Shown here: piece by piece, positions 8,348 through 16,148 of the stretch | How positions within the stretch are numbered: the first letter of the stretch is position 1 | Layout: each line of letters begins with the position of its first letter | Source of the DNA: Thalassospira sp. TSL5-1 | GTDB lineage: Bacteria > Pseudomonadota > Alphaproteobacteria > Rhodospirillales > Thalassospiraceae | Length of the DNA stretch: 64,000 nt | Direction of reading: 5' to 3' | Assembly (NCBI RefSeq): GCF_001907695.1 | Contig: NZ_KV880637.1 | Location: 1 to 64,000 of the forward strand | Program-made: the position numbers and the translations under genes | The notes under the pieces: generated by a model | Seen by the model: the letters and a program-made list of their open reading frames with translations, nothing else | Databases searched by the model: none | Told to the model about the DNA's origin: nothing

Positions 8348-9773
8348 GGTTGTAAGCTGCTGGGTAAGTGCAGAACGTGCACTTAAATTTGTTTGGGGCA
8401 AGTTTGCTGGTTTTCTTCCTTACTTGAATTCGGACAATCGCAAATCACGTCACGCTTCGCAGGAACGGCAGTTTTTACCTGCTGCAATTGAAATAATGGA
8501 AACGCCTGCCAACCCGATTGGCCGGGCGGTTGCGTTGTCGCTTGCGGGGTTCTTTACCATTGTATTGGCTTGGGCCGCGATTGGTGAAGTGGATGTAGTC
8601 GCAGTAGCCCAAGGGAGGCTGGTGCCGACAGGTGGTGTTAAACAAATACAACCGCTTGAAATCGGTACAGTGCGGGCTATTCATGTTCGTGATGGGCAGC
8701 ATGTTAATGCAGGGGACCTGTTGATCGAATTAGATCCAACCGAAAGCGAAGCGGATAAGGGGCAGTTGTTGCATGAGCGCGATGCGTCAGCACTTGATAT
8801 TGCGCGCCTTAAAACGTTTCTTGATGGTTTGGAAAACCGCGAGATTTCCGCTTTGCCGAAGCATGCCGCTCTCGATGATGAAATTCTGCAAACAGCAGAG
8901 CAAAAACTGCGAAGCGACCTTGCCGCTTTTTTTGCCAAACTTGCAGCCAAGGATGCGGAGGCAGCAAAGCTTCGGGCCGAGCGTGCCTCAATTAAGGCGG
9001 AGATCACGAAAAGTCGTGAACTTTTGCCTCTTCTGGTGGAACGTGAAGGGTCTCTTTCCGGGCTTGTGTCACATGGTATAAGCACCAAGCCGGTCTGGCT
9101 TGAAGTAAAACAACAACTGATCGAAACAAAAAGTAACTTAGAGATCTATCGAAATCGCCTTGAAGAGGCTGACGCGTCGATTATGGCGGCAGAAAAAGAT
9201 CGTGAAAATCTGATTGCACAGACAAAGCAGCAAACGCTTGAGAAGTTGCTTGAAGCGCGCAACAAATTTCAGAGTGCTGCAATTACACTACGCAAGGCGG
9301 AAAGCCGCGAAGACCGTCAACAATTACGCGCCCCGGTTAGTGGTACGATCCAGCAATTGACGGTTCACACCGTGCGTGGAGTTGTTTCTCCTGCCGAAAG
9401 TCTGATGGTGGTTGTTCCTGACGACGTAGAGCTTGAAGTGGTCGCCAAGATTCAGAACAGGGATGCCGGTTTTGTTAGTACAGGGCAGGCAGCCGTGATC
9501 AAAATCGATAGTTTTCCATTTACCCGATATGGAAAGATCGATGGAAGGGTCAAAAGCATCTCGCGCGATGCTATTCAGGATGAAGACTTGGGATTGGTAT
9601 ATGAGGTCCGCGCGACACTGGATACCTCAGAAATCCTCGCAGATGGGCGGATGGTCAAGCTAACGCCTGGGATGACAGCATCGGTTGAAGTAAAAACCGG
9701 AAAACGGCGCATTATCGAATTCTTACTTTCCCCTATGATGAAGTATGGAGATGAAGCATTAAGGGAAAGATAA
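8328..9773 (+). CDS. HlyD-family periplasmic adaptor of the type I exporter
   Basis: The 481-aa protein has a cytoplasmic N-terminus, one membrane segment (about 62-82, LSLAGFFTIVLAWAAIGEVD), a biotinyl-lipoyl-like half domain (GTVRAIHVRDGQHVNAGDLL), a long coiled coil (about 150-325) and the second lipoyl half plus beta-barrel (LRAPVSGTIQQL). This is the membrane-fusion-protein order. GTG 8328 and ATG 8331 are both possible starts; the gene overlaps the ABC gene by about 17-20 nt. It links the ABC transporter to an outer-membrane channel. Its stop lies only about 57 bp before the 5S rRNA, so the secretion genes end abruptly at rRNA-derived sequence. Confidence 0.9.
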   Translation: MMSLRNKVVSCWVSAERALKFVWGKFAGFLPYLNSDNRKSRHASQERQFLPAAIEIMETPANPIGRAVALSLAGFFTIVLAWAAIGEVDVVAVAQGRLVPTGGVKQIQPLEIGTVRAIHVRDGQHVNAGDLLIELDPTESEADKGQLLHERDASALDIARLKTFLDGLENREISALPKHAALDDEILQTAEQKLRSDLAAFFAKLAAKDAEAAKLRAERASIKAEITKSRELLPLLVEREGSLSGLVSHGISTKPVWLEVKQQLIETKSNLEIYRNRLEEADASIMAAEKDRENLIAQTKQQTLEKLLEARNKFQSAAITLRKAESREDRQQLRAPVSGTIQQLTVHTVRGVVSPAESLMVVVPDDVELEVVAKIQNRDAGFVSTGQAAVIKIDSFPFTRYGKIDGRVKSISRDAIQDEDLGLVYEVRATLDTSEILADGRMVKLTPGMTASVEVKTGKRRIIEFLLSPMMKYGDEALRER

Positions 9774-9830
9774 ATGTTGGAAGCAATACTAATTTTCTTA
9801 AAAATCTATCAAATCATGACTGTGTTTTGA

Positions 9831-9950
9831 CGGCCCGGTGGCCATAGCGGCCGGGAACCACCTGATCCCTTCTCGAACTCAGCAGTGAAACCTGCCTGCG
9901 CCGATGGTACTTTGTCTTAAGGCACGGGAGAGTAGGTCACCGCCGGGCCT
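9831..9950 (+). rRNA. rrf: 5S ribosomal RNA
   Basis: Ends GGCCCGG (from 9832) and CCGGGCC (to 9949) form helix I. The conserved inner parts CGAACTC, GTGAAAC, CCGATGGTACT and GGGAGAGTAGGTC are present. Flanking CTGTGTTTTGA (9820-9830) and TCAAAACACAG (9951-9961) extend the stem and look like a processing helix. It is complete, but there is no 23S gene upstream: an HlyD gene ends 57 bp before it. Confidence 0.93.
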
Positions 9951-10056
9951 TCAAAACACAGTCAGATCATATTCCCTAGCACAACGCAAAATAAAACGCC
10001 GTTCATTCCCTGATGCGGCGTTATCTGTTTAAACCCAAACAGATATCCCCCACCAA

Positions 10057-10133
<77 letters not shown>

Positions 10134-10144
10134 ACATTAAAATA

Positions 10145-10169
10145 GCTCGCCCTTGTGGCGGGCTTTTTT
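10145..10169 (+). terminator. Terminator after 5S-tRNA-fMet
   Basis: GCTCGCC (10145-10151) pairs with GGCGGGC (10157-10163) and six T follow. It is the expected stop for the 5S-tRNA unit. Related hairpins recur at about 10408-10430, 15467-15489 and 18195-18217. Confidence 0.8.
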
Positions 10170-10172
10170 AAT

Positions 10173-10432
10173 GTCTGGTAGGTGGGGCCCGTATGACTTG
10201 AGCTGATGATTTTCCTGCGTTATGAGACTGTGCTCAGTGCTTGATGGTTTTGAGGGAACCGTGCACCCAGTGGGTGCGCGTAAGTCCCGAGAAAAGGCGT
10301 TAAGAAAACGTGCCTGTGGTACGTTTTTAGTCTGAAGGTCGAGCACGGCGAAGCCGCGCGCAGATTGCGGGTCTCTCCTCATCTACAGCACGAAGAACCA
10401 TCCGGATCGCCCTTGTGACGGGCTTTTTAATG
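10173..10432 (+). repeat. Interspersed repeat, copy A
   Basis: Starts with GGTAGGTGGGGCCC. It then carries module 1 (10200-10236, begins GAGCTGATGAT and ends GACTGTGCTCA), about 95 bp of extra sequence, and module 2 (10332-10432, begins CTGAAGGTCGAGCACGG and ends in a GCCC-TTGTGAC-GGGC hairpin plus T-run). Copies B and C carry the same modules in the same order. No coding sense is seen. Confidence 0.7.
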
Positions 10433-10735
10433 GAAGAGCGTATCGTCGGTGATGCCCTTGAAGTAGGAAGTCGGTGCGGAACTGCCCTCTGCGCCCTCGG
10501 GACCACAGGCTGCGATGCCGGCGGTCACGCCAGAGTCCTTCACCGCGTCCAGCATCGTTGCATGCCCGTTCATGCCAAGCGAGGCGCCTTCTCCCGTGGT
10601 GCCATAGAGCGTAATCCTTCCCACCCCCTGCACCACAACGTTGGCCGTGTGCGCCGACCGCTGCACGAGATTACCGGTCCGCTTTCGGTGAAAGGTGTCA
10701 CCATTGCCAAGGAGACCCCGAAAAGATAGGCGCGG
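10427..10735 (-). pseudogene. Broken DapA-family (dihydrodipicolinate synthase-like) gene
   Basis: On the minus strand one frame reads LFGVSLAMVTPFTESG, the usual N-terminal start of DapA-family lyases. A second frame then reads GRITLYGTTGEGASLG, the family's GTTGE phosphate-binding motif. After about 25 more residues it jumps to PTSYFKGITDD, a motif that in intact proteins lies much farther on. So there is at least one frameshift and an internal deletion, and the rest is missing. Such lyases act on 2-keto-3-deoxy sugar acids or similar substrates. This fits the neighbouring hydroxyacid dehydrogenase and TRAP transporter, of whose cluster it is probably a remnant. Confidence 0.7.
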
Positions 10736-10819
10736 GGGCGATTTTCGCGCTTTGGTCGAGGGTCAGAGGGGCAAAGAGGTGCTTCTCCGAAGCTGGATGG
10801 ATGCTGACATGTTAGTGCG

Positions 10820-10848
10820 TTGACATTAATGTAACAAGCTGTAACTAT
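10820..10848 (+). promoter_or_regulatory. Promoter of the dehydrogenase-TRAP operon
   Basis: TTGACA (10820-10825), a 16-nt spacer and TAACTA (10842-10847) make a good housekeeping promoter about 35 nt before the gene. TGTTA (10810-10814), TAACA (10832-10836) and a second TGTAAC around it could form an overlapping operator. The operator is speculative. Confidence 0.5.
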
Positions 10849-10885
10849 CGGGCAAAACTAAAGCACTAGAGGAGGAGTACGGCGC

Positions 10886-12304
10886 ATGAATGGAGGAGTC
10901 CCCAATCCTGCATGCCAGTCAAAGGCGTTGGCCGAGATGCTATCTGGACTGCCCGAGATCGCGCGCGCCACGCTGGTCGATCCGGTGCCGCCACGCAACT
11001 GGAATGATTGGTCAGCCCTCGCGCCGGAAGCACCTGCCGCGCTGTTCTGCCCGCGTTCTGTCGAGCAGGTCTCGGCGATCCTTGCTGCCGCGAATGCCGC
11101 ACGGGTACCGGTGGTGCCGCAGGGCGGTTTGACCGGCCTCTGCGGCGGGGCACGGCCGATCGCAGGCGGCATCGCCCTGTCGCTCGAAAAAATGGTTGGT
11201 ATCGAGGAAATCGATGAAGCGTCGGCCACGATGACTGTGCTCGCCGGGACACCGCTCGAGACCATCCAGAAGGCTGCCGCCGAGCGCGGGATGTTCTTCT
11301 CGCTGGACCTTGGCGCACGCGGGTCCTGCGCCATCGGCGGCAATGCCGGGACCAATGCGGGCGGTAATCGGGTGATTCGCTACGGGATGATGCGCGACCT
11401 CGTCCTTGGCGCCGAAGTGGTGCTGCCTGATGGCACCGTCGTCAATGCGCTGTCCAAGCTCATCAAGAACAACACAGGCTACGACGTGCGACAGTTGTTT
11501 ATCGGCTCGGAAGGCACGCTCGGGGTGATCACGCGACTGGTGCTTCGCCTGCACCCGGCGCCCGGTTGTACCCATGCGGCGATCTGCGGCCTGCGCGATT
11601 ATGGCAAGGTGGTCGATCTGCTGCGCGGCGCGCGGCGCAAGCTAGGACCGATGCTCTCGGCCTTCGAGGCGATGTGGCCCGACTACTGGCAAGTGGCCTG
11701 CGCCGTTCCGGGGGTGCGCGACCCGCTTGATGGGCCCCACGCCCACACCGTATTGATCGAGGCGCAGGGCACGGACGAAGATATCGACGGCCCGCGCTTT
11801 ATGGCTTTTCTCGAATCAATGTTCGATGAGGGGATCATCGACGACGCGGCGATCTCGCAGAGTCTCTCGGACGTGCAGTCCTTCTGGGGCGTGCGCGACG
11901 CCTGTGCTGAGTTCAAGACCACGCTCGGCCCGCACCACGCCTATGACGTCGGTCTGCCCACGGGCCAGATGGACGCCTTCGCCGACGCTTGCCGGGCCGC
12001 CGTGGCAAAAGCCGTGCCGGGAGGGCGCTCCGTCTATTACGGGCATATCGGTGATGGAAACCTGCACCTTTTGGCCTGGGTGCCAGGGGCTGATCCGCAA
12101 CCCGGCGAGACGCTGGACGAGGCGGTCTATGCCACGGTACGCGCCTTTGGCGGATCGGTCTCGGCCGAGCACGGGATCGGCACGACCAAGAAGAAATACC
12201 TTGAATTCTCGCGCACGCCCGAGGAGCTGGATGTGATGCGACGGGTCAAACATGCGCTCGATCCCAACGGCATCCTGAACCCTGGCAAGGTGATCGACGC
12301 ATGA
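10886..12304 (+). CDS. FAD-linked 2-hydroxyacid dehydrogenase (GlcD / D-lactate / D-2-hydroxyglutarate type)
   Basis: The 472-aa protein has an N-terminal FAD-binding PCMH domain (about 45-225; PQGGLTGLCGGA, GGNAGTNAGG) and a C-terminal FAD-oxidase domain with the metal/substrate motifs GHIGDGNLHLL (about 387) and AEHGIGTTKKKYL (about 432). This is the D-2-hydroxyglutarate / D-lactate dehydrogenase architecture. The ATG at 10886 has GGAGGAG 8 nt upstream. It overlaps the DctQ gene by 4 nt (ATGA), so the oxidase and a TRAP transporter are made together. The likely role is oxidation of an imported D-2-hydroxyacid to the 2-oxoacid, with electrons passed to the quinone pool. The exact substrate is unknown. 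GC content is clearly higher than in the flanks, which suggests transfer. Confidence 0.85.
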   Translation: MNGGVPNPACQSKALAEMLSGLPEIARATLVDPVPPRNWNDWSALAPEAPAALFCPRSVEQVSAILAAANAARVPVVPQGGLTGLCGGARPIAGGIALSLEKMVGIEEIDEASATMTVLAGTPLETIQKAAAERGMFFSLDLGARGSCAIGGNAGTNAGGNRVIRYGMMRDLVLGAEVVLPDGTVVNALSKLIKNNTGYDVRQLFIGSEGTLGVITRLVLRLHPAPGCTHAAICGLRDYGKVVDLLRGARRKLGPMLSAFEAMWPDYWQVACAVPGVRDPLDGPHAHTVLIEAQGTDEDIDGPRFMAFLESMFDEGIIDDAAISQSLSDVQSFWGVRDACAEFKTTLGPHHAYDVGLPTGQMDAFADACRAAVAKAVPGGRSVYYGHIGDGNLHLLAWVPGADPQPGETLDEAVYATVRAFGGSVSAEHGIGTTKKKYLEFSRTPEELDVMRRVKHALDPNGILNPGKVIDA

Positions 12305-12825
12305 AGCTGCTTCGCTTACTGGAAGCGCATTTCGAGCGCGCCATCCTTGCCACCATCCTCTTTGCACTGGTCACGATCCTCGCAGCACAGGTGGTATTTC
12401 GCTACGTCCTTGGTTCGCCGTTGGTCTGGTCCGAGGAACTGGCCCGATACCTGCTGGTCTGGTGCACCTTCATCGGGGTGAGCCTCGCGGTCCGTGAAGG
12501 CCGCAACATCTCGGTCGATCTGCTTCCGGTGCTCTTCGGGACGCGCTGGCTGCGCGCCTTTGCTGTGCTGGCACTGCTCGGCTCGGGGCTCTTCTTTGCC
12601 CTGATTGTCTGGTACTCGGTGCCGCTCACCCAACGGATCGCAAGGATCGGACAGGCCTCGCCGGGGCTGGGGATTCAGATGTGGCTGGTTTACCTCGCGG
12701 TGCCGGTGGGCATGGGGATGGCCTTGCTGCGCGCCCTGCAAGCCCTCTGTCTGCTGATCCGTAACGGAGCTGTTCCGGGCCATGAGCCGACGGACAACCA
12801 TACCGTCATCAACGAAGACGTTTAG
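12301..12825 (+). CDS. TRAP transporter small permease, DctQ type
   Basis: The 174-aa membrane protein has four predicted helices. The family motif region FRYVLGSPLVWSEELARYLLVW lies near residues 38-60, and VREGRNISVDLL follows. It starts with the ATG of an ATGA overlap with the dehydrogenase gene and ends 9 nt before the DctM gene. With DctM it forms the membrane part of a sodium-driven, binding-protein-dependent importer for organic acids. The C-terminus beyond the last helix is short and polar. Confidence 0.9.
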   Translation: MKLLRLLEAHFERAILATILFALVTILAAQVVFRYVLGSPLVWSEELARYLLVWCTFIGVSLAVREGRNISVDLLPVLFGTRWLRAFAVLALLGSGLFFALIVWYSVPLTQRIARIGQASPGLGIQMWLVYLAVPVGMGMALLRALQALCLLIRNGAVPGHEPTDNHTVINEDV

Positions 12826-12834
12826 GGGACCCTG

Positions 12835-14112
12835 ATGCTCGCCGCTTATTCTCTTGTCTTCTTCATCGTCGTCTTGCTGCTGAGCATTCCGGTCGCCTTC
12901 GCGCTCGGCTATGCGGCACTGCTGCCTGGCTGGCTCGGGGCTCCGACCAATCCGGGGCAAGTTGTGCGCTCGGTGGTCACCGCGCTCGACAGCTTCCCGC
13001 TTCTGGCCGTACCGCTGTTCATTTTGGCGGGCGAGATCATGACGCAAGGCGGGCTGGCCCGTCGTCTGTTCAGCTTTGCCGATGCGGTCTTCGGGCGCTT
13101 TCGTGGTGGCTTGGCAATGTCTACCGTGGCGGCATGTATGCTGTTCGGAGCCATTTCCGGCAGCTCGCCAGCGACAGTGGCCGCGATTGGCTCTATGGCT
13201 GTGCCGTTGCTGGTGGCGCGCGGCTATGATCTTCGGTTCGCGACCGCGCTGATCACGGCGGCAGGCACGCTAGGCGTCATTGTCCCGCCCTCGATTCCGA
13301 TGATCATCTATGGCATGTCCGCGCAGGTCTCGGTCTCGGCACTGTTCATTGGCGGCATTGGCCCCGCCCTGGTGATTGGCTCGCTGCTGATGCTCTATGC
13401 TCATTTTTATGGTCGCAAGCACGCCGCGCGTATCACCTCTGACGCGGGAACGGTGAACGCGGTGAAGGCCTTCCGCGAAAGCTTTTGGGCCCTCGTTGCG
13501 CCGGTTTTCGTGCTTGGCGGAATCTATGCAGGGGCCTTCACCCCAACCGAGGCGGCGGCCATCGCCTGTGTGTATGGCGGTTTTGTCTCGATGGTGATTT
13601 TCCGCGAACTCTCCCCTTCCGATATGGGGCGCGTGCTGGTCAATACTGGTCTTACCATCGCACCGATCCTGATCATTGCGGGTACAGGGGCAGCACTCGG
13701 TCGCGTGCTGACACTTCTCCAGGTGCCCGCCGCCATTGGCGACTTCATTGGCGGCGCGATTGACGAGCGGATCATTCTGCTGCTGCTGATCAACCTGATC
13801 CTGCTTGGCGTTGGTATGGTCATGGAAACGCTCTCGGCGATCATCGTGTTAACCCCGATCCTGCTGCCTGTGCTTGCGCCTTACGGCGTTGATCCAGTGC
13901 ATTTCGGGCTGATCATGGTGGTCAATCTCGCGATTGGCTTTGCCACGCCGCCGGTGGGGGTGAACATTTATGTCGCGAGCGGCATCACCAAGCTTTCGGT
14001 GATCCAGATATGCCGCGGTCTCGTGATACCCATCGCTTTGCTCATCGTCGGCCTTCTGGTCGTCACCTATTGGCCGGGGCTGACACTCTGGCTGCCAAGT
14101 CTCGCCGGCTGA
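12835..14112 (+). CDS. TRAP transporter large permease, DctM type
   Basis: The 425-aa protein is very hydrophobic with about 12 membrane segments. Family signatures are visible: LAVPLFILAGEIMTQGGLARRL, GAISGSSPATVAAIGSM and the related C-terminal half TPPVGVNIYVASGI. Length matches the family. It is the ion-coupled channel subunit working with the DctQ gene before it and the DctP gene after it. AGGGGAC lies just before the ATG. Confidence 0.93.
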   Translation: MLAAYSLVFFIVVLLLSIPVAFALGYAALLPGWLGAPTNPGQVVRSVVTALDSFPLLAVPLFILAGEIMTQGGLARRLFSFADAVFGRFRGGLAMSTVAACMLFGAISGSSPATVAAIGSMAVPLLVARGYDLRFATALITAAGTLGVIVPPSIPMIIYGMSAQVSVSALFIGGIGPALVIGSLLMLYAHFYGRKHAARITSDAGTVNAVKAFRESFWALVAPVFVLGGIYAGAFTPTEAAAIACVYGGFVSMVIFRELSPSDMGRVLVNTGLTIAPILIIAGTGAALGRVLTLLQVPAAIGDFIGGAIDERIILLLLINLILLGVGMVMETLSAIIVLTPILLPVLAPYGVDPVHFGLIMVVNLAIGFATPPVGVNIYVASGITKLSVIQICRGLVIPIALLIVGLLVVTYWPGLTLWLPSLAG

Positions 14113-14150
14113 CCGCCGACGAGTACAAAACCTACAGGGAGGAACCAACA

Positions 14151-15155
14151 ATGAACCTGAAGAAGCTTTCCATATCGGTACTGTTCGTGCTTGGCACGTC
14201 GATGTCCGCCTCGGCGGCGGATTACACGATGATCCTCGCCCACACGCTGAACGACAAGTCTCATCCGCTTTACCAGGCGTTTGACAAAATCGAGAAGGAT
14301 ATCGAGGAAAAATCCGGTGGCCGTATCGACGTGCAGCAGCAGGGTGGCGGCGCGTTGGGCGGCGACCGCGAGCTGATGGAGTCACTTATGCTCGGCGACA
14401 TACAGTTCGTGCCGATCTCGACCTCGGGCGCGGTCCAGTTCGTGCCGGAATTCGCAGCCTTCGAAATTCCTTACGTCTTCCCGACCGACACAGCGCGGCT
14501 CCGCAAGATCCTCAATGACAGCGAGTTTTCGGCCTTCATCGACAACAAGCTGGCAGAGAAAGGCATCAAGTTCGGCTTGTTCTATAACGCCGGCTTCCGG
14601 CAGCTCACCACCTCCGAAGTCGCAGTGCATACGCCAGAGGATATCAAGTCGAACAACCTGCGTATCCGCGTGCCCGAGAACCCCTATTCAGTTGCGACCT
14701 GGAAAGCGATTGGTGCCGCCCCGACCCCGATCGCCTTTCCCGAGCTTTATGGCGCGCTGCAGCAGAATGTGGTGGATGGCCAGGAAAACCCCTTTGGGCA
14801 TATCCTCTCGCAGCGTTTCTACGAGGTGCAGAAATACCTGACCACAACCAGCCACATCCTGCTGGCTAACGTGAACCTCATCAACAAGGAGTGGTATGAC
14901 AGCCTGCCCGAGGACCTGCAGCAGGTGGTCGACGAGGTGCTGGTGGATGCAGCCAACTTCGAATGGGACGTGCAGGACGAAATGCTGAGCAAGCAGCGCG
15001 CACAGATCGCCGAGCATATGGAGATCATTGACCTTAACGAGGATGAACTGCAGCAGTTCCGCGACGCGACTGCGCCGCTGCAGGATATGGTGCGTGACAA
15101 GATCGGCGACGAGGCCGTGGACTCGCTGCTGAGCGCGATCAACGCCAACAGCTAA
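14151..15155 (+). CDS. TRAP transporter solute-binding protein, DctP type
   Basis: The 334-aa protein starts at ATG 14151, with AGGGAGGA 7 nt upstream. An upstream in-frame extension lies within the DctM gene and is rejected. A signal peptide (MNLKKLSISVLFVLG, cut after SASAA) leads into the DctP fold (LAHTLNDKSHPLYQAFDKI; LRIRVPENPYSVATWKAIGAAPTPI; ALQQNVVDGQENP). The Arg in LRIRVPE is the conserved carboxylate-binding residue, so the ligand is an organic or sugar acid. It is last in the operon and followed by a hairpin at 15165. Confidence 0.92.
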   Translation: MNLKKLSISVLFVLGTSMSASAADYTMILAHTLNDKSHPLYQAFDKIEKDIEEKSGGRIDVQQQGGGALGGDRELMESLMLGDIQFVPISTSGAVQFVPEFAAFEIPYVFPTDTARLRKILNDSEFSAFIDNKLAEKGIKFGLFYNAGFRQLTTSEVAVHTPEDIKSNNLRIRVPENPYSVATWKAIGAAPTPIAFPELYGALQQNVVDGQENPFGHILSQRFYEVQKYLTTTSHILLANVNLINKEWYDSLPEDLQQVVDEVLVDAANFEWDVQDEMLSKQRAQIAEHMEIIDLNEDELQQFRDATAPLQDMVRDKIGDEAVDSLLSAINANS

Positions 15156-15164
15156 AGAGACACA

Positions 15165-15197
15165 GGTATGGGGCGGCATGTTCGGCCACCCCATACC
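15165..15197 (+). terminator. Terminator-like hairpin after the TRAP operon
   Basis: GGTATGGGG (15165-15173) pairs perfectly with CCCCATACC (15189-15197), 10 nt after the DctP stop. There is no strong T-run, so it may act mainly as an RNA-stabilising 3' end. Confidence 0.6.
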
Positions 15198-15350
15198 GTC
15201 GGCGTCTCCATAAAATTTTCTGCGTGTTTGGTATAGATCGATCCGCGCCCGCCGACCCTACCTTTCAACGAAAGCTTCTCAAGGGCATCTGTTCCAGTGC
15301 TCTGAGGCTTTTAAATTGGATCGTTTTTTATTTATGCGGGTGTCTGCTTT

Positions 15351-15550
15351 GAGCTGATGATCTTCCTGTGTTATGAGACTGTGCTCATAACTGAAGGTCA
15401 AGCACGGTGAAGCCGCGCGCAGATTGCGGAATTTTCCTCATCCACATCACGAAGAAGCATCCGTCGTGCCCACATGACGGGCTTTTTTAATGCCTGCCAG
15501 GTGGGGCCGCTTTGTAAGGTGCAACTGCAGTAATTGAACTCTGCCGATAT
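15351..15550 (+). repeat. Interspersed repeat, copy B
   Basis: Module 1 (15351-15387) and module 2 (15391-15492) match copy A at 10200-10432, but without the ~95-bp spacer. They end in a GCCC-ACATGAC-GGGC hairpin with six T. The tail (15498-15550) continues with AGGTGGGGCCGCTTTGT and ACTCTGCCGATAT, matching 247-300. Copies A and B flank the TRAP cluster as direct repeats. Confidence 0.7.
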
Positions 15551-16148
15551 TGTCATGAGATCAATAAGTTCTCATGCGTTCACGCATGGGGCGGCCACCG
15601 TCTCCGGTCTTGTGGGGCGGACGGAACCTATGGCGATTTGCTCGCGCTCTGTGACGGTTTTACTGGCTATAATGATGTGACCACGGCTTTGGTTGTGGGG
15701 CTGGTCAACCGGGCGATTTCCTGCTTATCCCGCTGTTTCACCTATCTTTCCGTTCGGGTTCTCATTTTTCTGATCAAGCCTGTCTATGATGTGCGCGCCT
15801 GGCGTAGTGGCCGTTTGATGGCCTGGCCGGGCAATTGACGGTTGGTCGAACTGATCGGGATATGAGCCCGGGGGCGAAAACAGCGTTCGGGCATCTGTGG
15901 CAAAGACATTTCGGCCATGCTGGTAACCGCATAGAAGGCCGGTTAAGCCACCTTGGGTAGAAGATGTTCATCCTATCAAACGAAGCAGCCCAGGGCCGAT
16001 AGTTTGTCCGTGCGCCGAATCACGCATCGTTCTTTGTAATTGATAAAATATTGATCACCATAAAGTTTTTTGTTTATAAGGCTGTTATGCAACGCAACGT
16101 TGTGTGGGGTTAAGCCGTTTGGGTGCGGAATGGTTCGGGGGAACATGT
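15551..16148. other. Gap with gene remnants before the autotransporter
   Basis: Apart from the coding remnant at 15594-15838, no intact gene is seen. The stretch from about 16020 becomes AT-rich and probably contains the autotransporter promoter. CATGCGTTCACGCATG (15574-15589) is a short inverted repeat. Confidence 0.4.
15594..15838 (+). pseudogene. Unidentified coding remnant with a hydrophobic stretch
   Basis: One frame reads protein-like for about 80 codons to a stop at 15836-15838: GADGTYGDLLALCDGF, then TTALVVGLVNRAIS and YLSVRVLIFLIKPVYDVRAW. No ATG with a ribosome site fits its start. It stands between copy B and the autotransporter and is probably the tail of a lost gene. I do not recognise the family. 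Confidence 0.3.

Noticed and set aside
10415..10729. Plus-strand open frame of 104 codons
   Set aside because: It overlaps the DapA-family remnant, whose minus-strand reading shows clear motifs; the plus reading shows none.
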